A stretch of DNA of 64,000 bases from JACRGC01 sp041305345. GTDB lineage: Archaea > Micrarchaeota > Micrarchaeia > Norongarragalinales > SBBD01. The translations under genes were made by a program, and so were the position numbers. The notes beneath the pieces are model-generated. The model worked only from the letters and a program-made list of their open reading frames with translations. It was not told the DNA's origin and ran no database searches. This document shows, one piece after another, positions 42,029 through 51,098 of the stretch (positions are counted from its first letter, which is position 1; each line of letters opens with the position of its first letter). Location of the stretch: the NCBI GenBank assembly GCA_041305345.1, contig JBFYLP010000001.1, forward strand, positions 1 through 64,000, given 5' to 3'.

Positions 42029-44176
42029 ATGGTCGCCGTAGAGAGCATCCCAATCATACAGATTGGCGTAATCGTACTTTCCGCAATGTTGCTTGGGGTC
42101 ATTTTCTCGAGGCTGGGCTTTTCCTCGGCTGTCGGATACATACTAGCCGGAATGCTGCTTGGCCCCCTGGGCGTGAATTACCTTTCGGAGCAGGGGGTTG
42201 GTATCGGGGTGGCTACTGTTTTCGGAGAGCTTGGGGTAATGATGCTGCTGTTCTATTTGGGTTTGGAGCTGAATATCAAGCGGTTCAAGGAGACGGGGGC
42301 CGTTGCGACTGTCCTTGCGTTCGTGGAGATGCTCTGTGCTTTCGTGGTTGGCTACTTTGTCGCAAAATATTTCGGGTTTTCGGATCTCGAGGCAATAGTC
42401 ATCGGGAGCATGCTCACCGCGACATCGACGGTCATAACCTCCAAGTTCATCATCGAGAAGGGGATGATCGAAACAACCGAGTCGCGCATTGTGATTTCCA
42501 TCCTGATCCTGGAGGATTTCCTGGCAATCCTCCTTCTGGTCTTCGTTTCGAGCCTTGTTGAGCAGAAATCGCTCAATCTGCTGGTCGTGAATGCGGTCTT
42601 CTTCGTCATAGCGATGTTCTTCATTGTAAGCAAGGTCTCGAAGCACGTGCTGAATCTTCTTAGCAGCATGGGGTATGAGGACCAGATGTGGCTGTACGGA
42701 ATTGGCGTATTCATAACGGTGGCGTATTTCGGTAACAGCTTCCTGGACCTTTCGCCGGCTCTTGGCGCATATTTCGCGGGTTTTGCGCTCTCGGAAAGCG
42801 CGTATGGCGACCGGATAAAAAAGGAGCTTGGGATGTTCAGGGAATTCTTCGTGCTGTTCTTCTTCGTCAGTTTCGGCGCAACTGCAACTTTCCCATCCTC
42901 CAATATCATATACGTGATGCTTTTCGTGCTAGTAATAGGCTACGCGCTTGCGAAGCTGCTTTCAGAGGTGATATTCGGAACCGCGCTAGGGCTCGAGCTG
43001 CGCTCAGCTGTGACAGGAGGGCTTCTGATGGGAAGCGTTGGGGAGTTTGCTCTGATCATTGCAACCGCGCTCCAGCCCCTGCACCTCCCAAACGGGGCGG
43101 ACATATTGTCGCTCGCATTCCTACTCACTATCGTAACCACGGTTTCAATGCCCCTCCTATTCTCCCAACGGGAGGGGATAGGCAACGCAATTGAGCGGGC
43201 CTTTCCCGCAAAGCTTCGGAAAACCGCGCTCCTGCAAAGGCAAATCGGCGCTCTGGAAGAGCTGTTTTCGGACGTGCGCTTCCAGAACGAATACCTCATA
43301 TCGCTAGGGCGCCTTTTCAAGAACCTGATCATTGCAGTCTCAATTGTATACCTCAGTTTCCTTGCAAACATCGAATTCGAGCTGCCCTTTGCACCATTCA
43401 TCCCGCCCAAACTATCCGTCAGCCTGCTGATACTGCCCCTCATAATCTGGCCAATTTACAAATTCATAAACGAGCTCAAATTCATAACGAAGCGGACCAC
43501 CAGCAGGATCCTGCTGCAGGCATTCCCCTCGAGGGATGGGAACGTGCTTGAGATCGAAAGGGAGGCGGGGGAGGTGTTTTCGGGAATATTCCTGGTTCTT
43601 ATTGGCGTGCTTGTGACCACGTACATCTATTTCAATTCGGCGCCGGATTCAATGCCCCTTTTCCTGGTCATCCCAGCCACCTATACGCTCATTGCAATAA
43701 TGTACCTGAGCAAATCGTTCTACGGGCTAATCGAGCAGTACGAGCAGCTTGAGGAGGAGCTGGGGCAGATACCGGAGGGGACGCGAAGCATTGCAATAAT
43801 GGAGATGAGCAAGGAGTTCAACGAGCACGCAAAGCTGTTCCGCGAGCTGCAGTCCGAGAGGGTGGAGGCAAAGGAGGCGATCCAGGACGCAATCCGGAAC
43901 AACAACATTGGCCTTGCAAAGCAGGTGCTCTTCGGGTTCAAGCGGAGGGAGACGCGTGCGATGATCAACATATTCGACGTAAAGGTTTTGAAGAAATACC
44001 CAAAGCTGCGCAGCTTGCTAGGTAGCGACCTGCACAGGGCGCGTAAATTCGAGGCCGGGCTCAAGGAGGTCGATACGAAGGAGGCGTTCATCAGGTACAT
44101 GCAAGATCACCTTCGGCCGGCGCTCTATGAGCGCGGGCTTGGAAAAATGGGGAAGGCGAATAAAAAGGGGAAATGA
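42029..44176 (+). CDS. CPA2-type cation/proton antiporter (KefB-like)
   Basis: This 715-aa protein starts MVAVESIPIIQIGVIVLSAMLLGVIFSRLGFSSAVGYILAGMLLGPLG, with about 12 membrane helices and TATSTVITSK and LSPALGAYFAGFALSES motifs of CPA2 transporters. After the membrane domain there is a large helical cytoplasmic region with two further membrane segments (about 525-565) and a coiled-coil tail, but no RCK nucleotide-binding domain was recognised. A TATA-like CATTTATATT (41999-42008) about 26 bases before the ATG favours this start. Confidence 0.85.
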   Translation: MVAVESIPIIQIGVIVLSAMLLGVIFSRLGFSSAVGYILAGMLLGPLGVNYLSEQGVGIGVATVFGELGVMMLLFYLGLELNIKRFKETGAVATVLAFVEMLCAFVVGYFVAKYFGFSDLEAIVIGSMLTATSTVITSKFIIEKGMIETTESRIVISILILEDFLAILLLVFVSSLVEQKSLNLLVVNAVFFVIAMFFIVSKVSKHVLNLLSSMGYEDQMWLYGIGVFITVAYFGNSFLDLSPALGAYFAGFALSESAYGDRIKKELGMFREFFVLFFFVSFGATATFPSSNIIYVMLFVLVIGYALAKLLSEVIFGTALGLELRSAVTGGLLMGSVGEFALIIATALQPLHLPNGADILSLAFLLTIVTTVSMPLLFSQREGIGNAIERAFPAKLRKTALLQRQIGALEELFSDVRFQNEYLISLGRLFKNLIIAVSIVYLSFLANIEFELPFAPFIPPKLSVSLLILPLIIWPIYKFINELKFITKRTTSRILLQAFPSRDGNVLEIEREAGEVFSGIFLVLIGVLVTTYIYFNSAPDSMPLFLVIPATYTLIAIMYLSKSFYGLIEQYEQLEEELGQIPEGTRSIAIMEMSKEFNEHAKLFRELQSERVEAKEAIQDAIRNNNIGLAKQVLFGFKRRETRAMINIFDVKVLKKYPKLRSLLGSDLHRARKFEAGLKEVDTKEAFIRYMQDHLRPALYERGLGKMGKANKKGK

Positions 44177-44278
44177 GGGAAAAACAATGCAAGCCGGCTG
44201 GAAAATGCATTTGAATGCGGGAAAGGGGAGGGCAAGCTTTGCAAATTTGGAAGTGAGCGCAGGAGTTGATTGCATTCG

Positions 44279-45265
44279 ATGGATGAGATGATCGCAAAAT
44301 ATCCCTTCAGCGAGAGGGCAAAGGAGTTCCTTGCAAGGGAAAACATCCTTGCAGTCAGCGATGCGGAGCTGGATGCGGGAAGGGAGCGCGTCCTGCGCGG
44401 GCTTGGCAATGCTCCTTGGAGGCACGACAACGATCCAAGGAAGGAAATCATAAGCTATGTGCTTGCAAGGATCCTTGTAAGCGCAATTGGTTCGAATGCG
44501 ATCAGCCTTAGGTTCGCGAGCTACGAGGCAAGGAATTCGGCTGAATTGCTAGGGAAGGCGGAGGAAACGGAATTGGCAGCAATTGCCGGCGAATTCTTCC
44601 CTTCGCTTGAACTGCAAGGCGCGTCCGAGGCAAGAATGGATGTATCCGACTATCTTAAATTCGGAATCGACCTCCCAAACCAGGGTATAAAGGCAGGAAG
44701 GGTGCATCTGGGAAAGCGCGCCTTCCTGGCACTTCTTCGCAGGGCAATTGAGCTTAAGATAATGGACATATCCTTCGACCCGAAAACGCTGCCAAGCAAC
44801 ATCAGGAAGAAGGCCGGGGAGCTTTCGGCCGATGCGCAAAAATACATGGAGGAAATGGAATTGCCAAGGGCCGCATTCTCCGGCAAATACCTGAGCCTTA
44901 AGGCGATGAGGCGCATACTCGAGGGGCTACCGGAAGGGAAGAGATACTACGGCTCAATGACGCTAGCAATCGCGTGCCTCAAGGACGGCCTTGGGAAGGG
45001 GGAGGCGGAACAGTTGATGGTGACATATGCCAGGAACTGCGGCAGGAGCACGCACGCATATACGGAAAAGGAGGCGCTTGCGTCCCTCGAATGGGTATAT
45101 AAGCATCCCACAATCAATTTTTCAATGAAGACCCTAAAGGAGCAGGGATTGGTGGATGCAGCAACGCTAAGGGAAACCGAGGAGCAATATGCAAAAATGG
45201 CTTTCGCATCTACCGGGCGAAGGCGTATGGGAAAAGTTAAATACTCGAACTTAGGGAAAATCTAG
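44279..45265 (+). CDS. priL: DNA primase large subunit-like protein (PriL), probably without the Fe-S cluster
   Basis: This 328-aa protein has the PriL N-terminal pattern (MDEMIAKYPFSERAKEFLARENI), a helical middle, and a C-terminal domain (MRRILEGLPEGKRYYGSMTLAIACLKDGLGKGEAEQLMVTYARNC...EKEALASLEWVYKHP). The family's C-terminal [4Fe-4S] ligands seem missing: only two Cys (233, 254) occur, and TLKEQGLVD stands where a Cys is usual. It would help the small primase subunit start primers. The small subunit is not in the window. Confidence 0.6.
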   Translation: MDEMIAKYPFSERAKEFLARENILAVSDAELDAGRERVLRGLGNAPWRHDNDPRKEIISYVLARILVSAIGSNAISLRFASYEARNSAELLGKAEETELAAIAGEFFPSLELQGASEARMDVSDYLKFGIDLPNQGIKAGRVHLGKRAFLALLRRAIELKIMDISFDPKTLPSNIRKKAGELSADAQKYMEEMELPRAAFSGKYLSLKAMRRILEGLPEGKRYYGSMTLAIACLKDGLGKGEAEQLMVTYARNCGRSTHAYTEKEALASLEWVYKHPTINFSMKTLKEQGLVDAATLRETEEQYAKMAFASTGRRRMGKVKYSNLGKI

Positions 45266-45309
45266 CACTTCGCAAGGATTGGGGCAATAATTCATGAAAG
45301 GTGGAAAAA

Positions 45310-45657
45310 ATGGCAGAAGATGAATTGAGGAACGAAATTATGGAATACCAGAACCTGCAGCAGCAGATCCAGCTAATCTCGATGCAGAAACAACAGATGC
45401 AAATGCAGCTCTCGGAAATAGATAAGGCGATCGAAGAGCTTGGGAAAACTGGCGAAAAGCAGCAGGTATACAGGCTGGTTGGCGGGGTGTTCATCCCAAA
45501 GGAACCGCACGCATTGAAGAAGGAGCTTGCCGAGGAGAAGGAGGCAATCGAACTTCGGAAAAGCGGGATCCTAAAGCAGGAGGGGAAGATCACCGAAAGG
45601 TTCATGGCACTACGGAAGAAGCTCGAAGCAGCGCAGAAGGCAAGCGGCGCCGAGTAA
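45310..45657 (+). CDS. pfdB: Prefoldin beta subunit
   Basis: This 115-aa protein begins MAEDELRNEIMEYQNLQQQIQLISMQKQQMQMQLSEIDKA (coiled coil), with the beta hairpin TGEKQQVYRLVGGVFIPKEPHAL and a second coil. It hands unfolded proteins to the thermosome (61.3 kb). The ATG at 45301 would add three residues. Confidence 0.92.
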   Translation: MAEDELRNEIMEYQNLQQQIQLISMQKQQMQMQLSEIDKAIEELGKTGEKQQVYRLVGGVFIPKEPHALKKELAEEKEAIELRKSGILKQEGKITERFMALRKKLEAAQKASGAE

Positions 45658-46525
45658 CGCCCGACTTATATCGGCACGTTAAAGGGGAAGGCTTAAATAT
45701 TCCGGTTTTCCGAAGTATACCGCACTCGAATTGAGAATTAGTGGGAAGAGATCGAAAAGGCGCAAAGACTTCCTGATTGATTTGCCTCCTTTGGGTTGAC
45801 GCCTTTTCTCTCGTACCACTTAAAACAACACCTCAAGTTTCACCTGCAAGGCGGGGAGCCCTATACATCCATCGCTGGCTTGCTTGGAAAAATCAAAGCA
45901 TCAATAATATCCCGACCTGCTGATCGAAGCGCGCAATTCCCTGCGCCTCCTTAGCGAGCTTTGCAGCCGGATGGGCCGAATCTCCCGCAGACTAGGTGCC
46001 TGCTCTTTCTGACGCGTTGCCACTTCAAACCCCAGCATCTGGTTTATCCTTCTTGATATCAACTTGTTCACCCCCTTGTTTACACTAATCAATCACTTCA
46101 ACCGCAATTTCGAAAACCTCAAACCCGGATATGCGGGCAGAAGGGGAACAACAAAACAACGGAATTGCCTCCTTTAGGTTGTGTTCCCTCTTCAATGCCC
46201 AGCATCTTTTCCACATCACCTCGAATTGAGCGGGCCTTTCTTCGCCAATGGCGCCTTGGGGGCAGAAGGCCCTTTTTTCCCAAATATACGGGAAAAAAGA
46301 GGAAGTAAGGAAATGGCCGGCGCTGTTGCTTGAATTCCAAACGAGTCCGCGCCGAAGCAGCAGGAAAGCGCATCATCCTCCGTTATCAATTAAAAGAGGT
46401 GAGGCGCGCGATAGTGCAGGTTGCCTTCGGGTGCAAATCAGTATGAAGCAACGCTTGTTCCATCGCCATCAATATTAGGATGCGGTGAAAGCATAAATAC
46501 GTTGCGTTTAGGGGGAATTTTTTTT

Positions 46526-46615
46526 ATGAATGTGCTGCCGGATTGCAAATCCGTGCGCTTTGCCGATGCGGCCAGCTTGGGATTCTCACCTGACAGAGCG
46601 CCTGATCTCGTTTAG
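46526..46615 (+). CDS. Possible 29-aa protein
   Basis: ATG 46526 follows a purine-rich GGGGGAA (46512-46517) and a T-rich gap, with a TATA-like CATAAATA upstream near 46490. The peptide starts MNVLPDCKSVRFADAASLG. It overlaps a possible minus-strand ORF; at most one of the two is likely real. Confidence 0.2.
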   Translation: MNVLPDCKSVRFADAASLGFSPDRAPDLV

Positions 46616-46669
46616 CTGTATTGCCCACCAGAATGGCAAAAGCGCGAGCAATGCAATCAACTCATACAT
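46586..46669 (-). CDS. Possible 27-aa single-helix membrane peptide
   Basis: MYELIALLALLPFWWAIQLNE begins a hydrophobic helix with a basic end (IRRSVR), a layout like KdpF-type miniproteins. AGGTGG lies about six bases before the ATG and a TATA-like CTATTTATG about 37 bases before it. A short hairpin (GGTATT-GAAAA-AATACC, 46681-46697) sits in the leader. The support is promoter and binding-site layout, with no homology. Confidence 0.3.
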   Translation of the reverse strand: MYELIALLALLPFWWAIQLNEIRRSVR

Positions 46670-46819
46670 ACGGACCACCTGGTATTGAAAAAATACCGCA
46701 ACATAAATAGCTTTTGTTTAAGGAAAAAAAAATAGTGAAAAAAGGAACTGGGATTCGAACGGCGCGGAATTGGCCCAAACGGATTTCACATAGTGACGAA
46801 GTTGATTGGAAAAAGAAAG

Positions 46820-46847
46820 GGATTTAAAGTTGAACAATCAGTTGTTC
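46820..46847 (+). promoter_or_regulatory. TATA-like box with overlapping palindrome before the OPT gene
   Basis: GGATTTAAAG (46820-46829) is a TATA-like box, and GAACAA-TCAG-TTGTTC (46832-46847) is a perfect 6-bp inverted repeat just downstream, at the expected transcription start. This is where a repressor would bind. The controlled gene would be the transporter at 46876. Confidence 0.5.
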
Positions 46848-46875
46848 GAAAAAAGAAAAAAAAGGGGCATTGCAA

Positions 46876-48474
46876 ATGGCAGGACCTGGATTGTCGGCAC
46901 GGGCGCTCATACTGGGAGGAACGCTTTCCATATTGGTTGCTGCATACAGCGCATTTGCCGGCCTTAAGGTAGGTGGCGTGTATTGGCCGATTGTCACGAC
47001 ATCGCTCATCTCGCTCGTGGCTCTCTCACTTCTTGGTAAGACAAGCAAGAATGAAATAAACATAATGCAGACAGCCGGAAGCTCGGGCGGGCTGCTTGCT
47101 GCAGGGATCATCTTCACCCTCCCGGCTGCGATGATGCTTGGATCGGGTTTTTCCTTGCTAGAAATATTCCTCATCTCCCTCGTCGGAGGGATCCTGGGAA
47201 TCGCCTTTTCCTATCCCTTGAGGAAACAACTAATAGAGAGGGAAAAGCTGCCCTGCGCGGACGGCGTTGCTGCGGCTGCGCTCATTGAAAGCGGGGATAA
47301 AGGCGGAAGGAAGGCGCATACACTGGTCTATTCGCTCGGGCTGGGTTCGTGTTTCTCAATTGCACGGGATTGGATAGGCGCCATCCCCTCATTCGTCAAT
47401 CTGGAAAGCCTCGGGATGGGCATTGGCAGGTACGCCTCGCTTGGAAGTTCGGTTTCCCTAATCCCCCTCGCAGGCGGGTTCCTTATTGGGTTTCGGTTTG
47501 CACTTGCGTGGTTCCTTGGTGCGGCATTCACGAATTTCATCCTGTTCCCATACCTTATCCTAAATGGCTTGCTTGGCGGGAAGGCGCAGATATTGTCGGA
47601 AATAGCAAGGCCGCTTGGCGTTGGCATCGTGCTGGGCGCCGCGGTCGTTTATTTCATCCTCAAGGCGCTGCCCTCGTTGGGAAGGATGTGGGAGGATTGG
47701 CGGCAAGCAAAGTTCAATAGGCTAATGGGAGCTGCAATAATCCTTTGCGCAGGTGCGCTTACAATAATCGCGGACGTCAGCCTTCCGCTTTCGCTCCTTA
47801 TGATTGCAGGCGCATTTTCAATGTCATATGTCGCAGCGCGCTCAACAGCTGAAATGAACGTCGACCCGATGGAAATATTCGCAATGCTAATCGTCCTGCT
47901 AGCGAAGCTTATGGGTTTTGGGGCGCTGCCGCTAATTGTGCTTGCAGCAGTCGTAACCATTGCCGCGGGGATGGCCGGCGACATGATGCAGGACCTGAAA
48001 GCAGGGCAACTGCTCGGAACGAGGCTGGAGGACCAGTTCGTTGCGCAGATGGTTGGGATGATTGCAGCCGCATTCGCAATAGGGCTGGTGCTCCTTTCAT
48101 TGCAGGCGGAAATCGGAAGCGTTGATTTTCCGGCCCCACAAGCGCAGGCCGTGAAGGAATTGGTGCAGTATGGCGGGATTTCCGAGATGCTAAAATACGG
48201 GCTCGCAATAGGCGCAGTAATGACGGCACTGCTCGTGCGCTTCAGGCCGGGGGTGGCAATTGCGCCGGTTGCTTTCGGAATTGGGATGTACGTCCCAATC
48301 GAACTTTCCCTTCCATTGTTCGCGGGAGGATGCATCCGCCTGTATGCGGAAAGGGGGAAAATTGCGGAAAAGGCGCGTATCGTTGCCGCAGGCGCAATCG
48401 CAGGCGAGGGGCTGATGGGCGTGGCATTCGCATTGGCGGGCTTCTTTTGGGCGGCGCTGAAATTTGCGGGGTAA
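46876..48474 (+). CDS. OPT family oligopeptide/metal-chelate transporter
   Basis: This 532-aa membrane protein has about 14-16 hydrophobic segments. The OPT signature is NIMQTAGSSGGLLAAGIIFTLPAAMMLG (about 72-99), followed by the cytoplasmic motif FSYPLRKQLIEREKLPCADGVAAA and, late in the protein, AGMAGDMMQDLKAGQLLG. OPT proteins import short peptides or metal chelates. The ATG at 46876 is preferred over a TTG two codons earlier. Confidence 0.88.
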   Translation: MAGPGLSARALILGGTLSILVAAYSAFAGLKVGGVYWPIVTTSLISLVALSLLGKTSKNEINIMQTAGSSGGLLAAGIIFTLPAAMMLGSGFSLLEIFLISLVGGILGIAFSYPLRKQLIEREKLPCADGVAAAALIESGDKGGRKAHTLVYSLGLGSCFSIARDWIGAIPSFVNLESLGMGIGRYASLGSSVSLIPLAGGFLIGFRFALAWFLGAAFTNFILFPYLILNGLLGGKAQILSEIARPLGVGIVLGAAVVYFILKALPSLGRMWEDWRQAKFNRLMGAAIILCAGALTIIADVSLPLSLLMIAGAFSMSYVAARSTAEMNVDPMEIFAMLIVLLAKLMGFGALPLIVLAAVVTIAAGMAGDMMQDLKAGQLLGTRLEDQFVAQMVGMIAAAFAIGLVLLSLQAEIGSVDFPAPQAQAVKELVQYGGISEMLKYGLAIGAVMTALLVRFRPGVAIAPVAFGIGMYVPIELSLPLFAGGCIRLYAERGKIAEKARIVAAGAIAGEGLMGVAFALAGFFWAALKFAG

Positions 48475-48479
48475 ATGGG

Positions 48480-48647
48480 TCATTTTTGCTTCTTGAGCTT
48501 GCTTAGCACTTCGCGTTGCCTGCTCGAAAGCTTCTTTCCGACAATTGGCGCAACGAGCAGCCTAAGCCTGCCTGCAGGTTTCCTCGTAACGGCCATATGT
48601 ACCGAAAGGACAACCACGACGGAAAATAAAAAGGGCATCGGTACCAT
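48480..48647 (-). CDS. Small membrane protein with basic tail
   Basis: The 55-aa protein MVPMPFLFSVVVVLSVHMAV begins with one membrane helix, followed by a basic, coil-forming tail (KKLSSRQREVLSKLKKQK). It lies between the OPT gene and PanK on the opposite strand, and no homolog is recognised. The start at 48671 would place extra polar residues before the helix. Confidence 0.5.
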   Translation of the reverse strand: MVPMPFLFSVVVVLSVHMAVTRKPAGRLRLLVAPIVGKKLSSRQREVLSKLKKQK

Positions 48648-48740
48648 ATTATCGGAACGGTTGGTGTGCATTAAGTGGGAATGGAAATCGTTTGGTTTTG
48701 GATCGGATATGCTGGCACATAAGTTTTTGCGGGGGATCGC

Positions 48741-49586
48741 ATGATAGGCATTGATTTTGGAGCATCGTTTGTGGATGTAGCGGTGATGGATGGAAGGAGG
48801 CTGGAGAGGGCATATTCGATTCCGCAGGCCGAATTTTCTTATGAAATCCTCCGCAACATCATCCGGCGGGAAATGGAAGGCAGGGAAGGGAAGGGAGGAA
48901 AAATCAGGGGCATCTCATTGACGGGCGTACGCAATTCACAGGTTGCAGCAGTTGGGAAGCGGAATGCGCAACTTAGGGAATTGGGCAGGCGGATTAGGAT
49001 TGCAAGGGTTGGCGAAATTGCCGCAATAGCGGAAGGTGCAAGGTTCCTTTCCGGCAAGGACCAATTCGTCGTTGTGAATGCCGGCACGGGCACCCCGTTT
49101 GTGTTCGTGGATGGGATGCACATCGAACATTTGGCCGGCACGGGAATTGGCGGCGGGACGCTAGAGGGGCTCGCGTGGCTCCTTCTGAATGCCAAGGTGA
49201 CCGAGCTGGAAGGGATTGCAAAAAACGGGAGCCACGGCCTGGACCTGACCATTTTCGATCTGGTGGGAAAGGGGCTTGGGCGGCTTCCTGCTAGAACAAC
49301 AGCAAGCAACTTCGGGAAGGCAAAAGGCGCGACTAAAATTAGGAATGAGGATGTTGCGGCGAGTTTGCTCAAAATGGTCGGGGAGATCCTTGGCGTGATG
49401 GGCGTGCTTGCAGCGAGGGGGAGAAAATGCGACCAAATAGTTTTTACCGGAAGAGTGATCGATGAAAATAAAACAATCAGGGAAAGGGCAAAAGCTGCCG
49501 TGAAATTGTTTGGCGGAAAGGCGGCATTCCCTAAGAATGCAAAATATTGCACGGCAATTGGCGCCGCATTGATTGCAAAAGGTTAG
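48741..49586 (+). CDS. coaW: Type II pantothenate kinase (ASKHA fold)
   Basis: This 281-aa protein begins MIGIDFGASFVDVAVMDG (phosphate-binding motif), followed by ARVGEIAAIAEGARF, VVNAGTGTPFVFVDG and GTGIGGGTLEGLAWLLL, all typical of type II PanK found in eukaryotes and some bacteria. It phosphorylates pantothenate. Most archaea use an unrelated pantoate kinase route, so this is unusual with DUF359 present. It overlaps the GGGPS gene by 4 bases at the stops. Confidence 0.78.
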   Translation: MIGIDFGASFVDVAVMDGRRLERAYSIPQAEFSYEILRNIIRREMEGREGKGGKIRGISLTGVRNSQVAAVGKRNAQLRELGRRIRIARVGEIAAIAEGARFLSGKDQFVVVNAGTGTPFVFVDGMHIEHLAGTGIGGGTLEGLAWLLLNAKVTELEGIAKNGSHGLDLTIFDLVGKGLGRLPARTTASNFGKAKGATKIRNEDVAASLLKMVGEILGVMGVLAARGRKCDQIVFTGRVIDENKTIRERAKAAVKLFGGKAAFPKNAKYCTAIGAALIAKG

Positions 49587-50353
49587 CGCTTCTTCTTGCC
49601 CGCTTCCTTCACCGCTTTTACCATGTCCCGGATCTTTTTCCGGACGTCGCCCTCCTCGAAAGCGGTGCCGATTTGGATGCCATCGGCGCCTGCCTCGATG
49701 ATGCCCTTGGCCTGCTCGGAGGAGCGTATCCCCCCTGCTGTAAAATAGAAGAGTTCCTTTGCGCACGCCTTGGAAACCGCGGCGATCATTTCCTTGGGGG
49801 CGGGCTCCGGCGCGCCGCTGCCAACATCGGTTATGACGACGTGGGAGCCGGAATACTTTGCGGCAAGAGCGCACGCATAAGCAAGGTCCGCACGGTCGCG
49901 CGGGACAAGGTTCGCATTCCCAATCCAGCCAACGGCCCTGCCGGGTTCGATTACCACGTAGGCTGTTGGTATTGCCTCGATCCTCATCCTTGCTACAACT
50001 GGCGCAGCTTGTATTTGCGCTGTTGAAAGCCAGTATGCATCTCGGCTGTTTAGCATGTGCATGAAATATACTGCATCCGCATAGTCCGTCAGGCCTGAAA
50101 TGTTGCCCGGGAAGAGAACCACAGGAACGCTGACCTCCTCCTTGATCATCTTCACGGTCTCATCCAGATGCGCGCCCTGCGCGCCAAGGGAGCCGCCAAT
50201 TAGGATCACGTCCGCACCTTCCTCGTACGAGGCCTTCGCGATTGCCGCGCCCCTCTCAAGGTAGCTCTTGTCGGGATCTATCAGGGAAAAAAGCATCGCG
50301 CCTTCGGAATCAATCTTTTCACGGTAGTACTTTTCGACTTTTCCTTCCTTCAT
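49583..50353 (-). CDS. Geranylgeranylglyceryl phosphate synthase
   Basis: This 256-aa TIM-barrel protein makes the first ether bond of archaeal lipids. Family motifs are LFSLIDPDK, EGADVILIGGSLG, VPVVLFPGN, AYVVIEPGRAVGWIGNA, ITDVGSGAPEPAP and FYFTAGGIRS, followed by QAKGIIEAGADGIQIGTAFE. The start MKEGKVEKYYREKI is preferred over 50362. Confidence 0.93.
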   Translation of the reverse strand: MKEGKVEKYYREKIDSEGAMLFSLIDPDKSYLERGAAIAKASYEEGADVILIGGSLGAQGAHLDETVKMIKEEVSVPVVLFPGNISGLTDYADAVYFMHMLNSRDAYWLSTAQIQAAPVVARMRIEAIPTAYVVIEPGRAVGWIGNANLVPRDRADLAYACALAAKYSGSHVVITDVGSGAPEPAPKEMIAAVSKACAKELFYFTAGGIRSSEQAKGIIEAGADGIQIGTAFEEGDVRKKIRDMVKAVKEAGKKKR

Positions 50354-50462
50354 GAGAATCACACTTGCTCTTTAAGGCTGGGAAGGAATAAAAATCAGAC
50401 CCCTGTGGCATGAAGAAGGGGAGGATTTAGGCAGATGGAATGAAGAGGCATTTGATTGATTG

Positions 50463-50969
50463 CTAACGGATTGCCTTGTCGGATACGTTTTGCCTACGTT
50501 TGAGCCTGCCAAACATTTTCTTTATTTTGACGTTGTGCGAGCCTTCCCAGTAGATTTTCTTGCATCTGCGGCATTGCAGGAATTTTTTTGCGTTCTTGAA
50601 GGATTTGGAGGGCACGCGGGATTTGATTGACTTTTTTTTAACCCGCACCAATTTCCCGTTGCAGATGGGGCAGATCGATTCCGAAGGGACGGTCTTGATG
50701 GTTTTGAGGGAGATGTTGAATTCGTTGCAGACTTCGGTTATTTGGCCTTCAAGCCTTACGCTCTTAATCAGATATGCCAAACAATAATTGCCAGCCTTCT
50801 GGAACATTTCCTTATCGCGTGTGAGCAGAACGAGCCGATTTTCCAAGCAATGGCGGATGAGGTCGTCATCGTCCCCGGAAACGGGAGCAGCCACCGAAAT
50901 GCCAAGCATCCTAAGCCATCTTGCTAGGCGCGAAAGCATCGCATCTGCAAGGAACCTTTGGAAAGACAT
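50463..50969 (-). CDS. Mut7-C RNAse domain protein
   Basis: This 168-aa protein begins MSFQRFLADAMLSRLARWLRMLGISV, the Mut7-C PIN-like fold with Asp residues in GDDDDLIRHCLENRLVLLTRDKEMF, followed by a zinc ribbon (CPICNGKLV...CRRCKKIYWEGSH). It is a predicted nuclease, partners unknown. Confidence 0.85.
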   Translation of the reverse strand: MSFQRFLADAMLSRLARWLRMLGISVAAPVSGDDDDLIRHCLENRLVLLTRDKEMFQKAGNYCLAYLIKSVRLEGQITEVCNEFNISLKTIKTVPSESICPICNGKLVRVKKKSIKSRVPSKSFKNAKKFLQCRRCKKIYWEGSHNVKIKKMFGRLKRRQNVSDKAIR

Positions 50970-51098
50970 ATGGCAATGATGCGCCCCCCGGTTAATTTGG
51001 GTTTCGAATGGAGTGAATCCGGATGCCAGTTAAAGACCCTTGCCCAAAAATAATCGGCCGGGAACTAACATTATAAAGCACGGAAGTTTAATGCAAAT

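Larger units (their letters stand above)
45658..46869. other. Gene-poor stretch with degenerate repeats and tiny ORFs
   Basis: No convincing gene of normal size is present. TTGCCTCCTTTRGGTTG occurs at 45782-45798 and 46165-46181, and CCCAGCATCT occurs near 46033 and 46200, as if a small unit had been duplicated and decayed. Reading the minus strand, related peptides appear (RRINQMLGFEVAT; RGDVEKMLGIEEGT). The region also holds two overlapping tiny ORFs and an operator-like palindrome before the OPT gene. Confidence 0.5.

Noticed and set aside
46535..46575. tRNA-Cys-like or tRNA-Ala-like anticodon arm (CGGA-TTGCAAA-TCCG)
   Set aside because: The D-arm, T-arm and acceptor helices do not form on either strand; the arm is palindromic and so matches on both strands by chance.
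46740..46790. tRNA T-arm-like GGGATTCGAACGGC on the + strand (TTCGAATCCC on the minus strand), possible split-tRNA half
   Set aside because: The T-stem strands do not pair, and no 5' half or acceptor strand can be found nearby.
48475..48744. 89-aa plus-strand ORF after the OPT gene
   Set aside because: It overlaps the start of the PanK gene and lacks a ribosome binding site; the minus-strand membrane peptide fits better.
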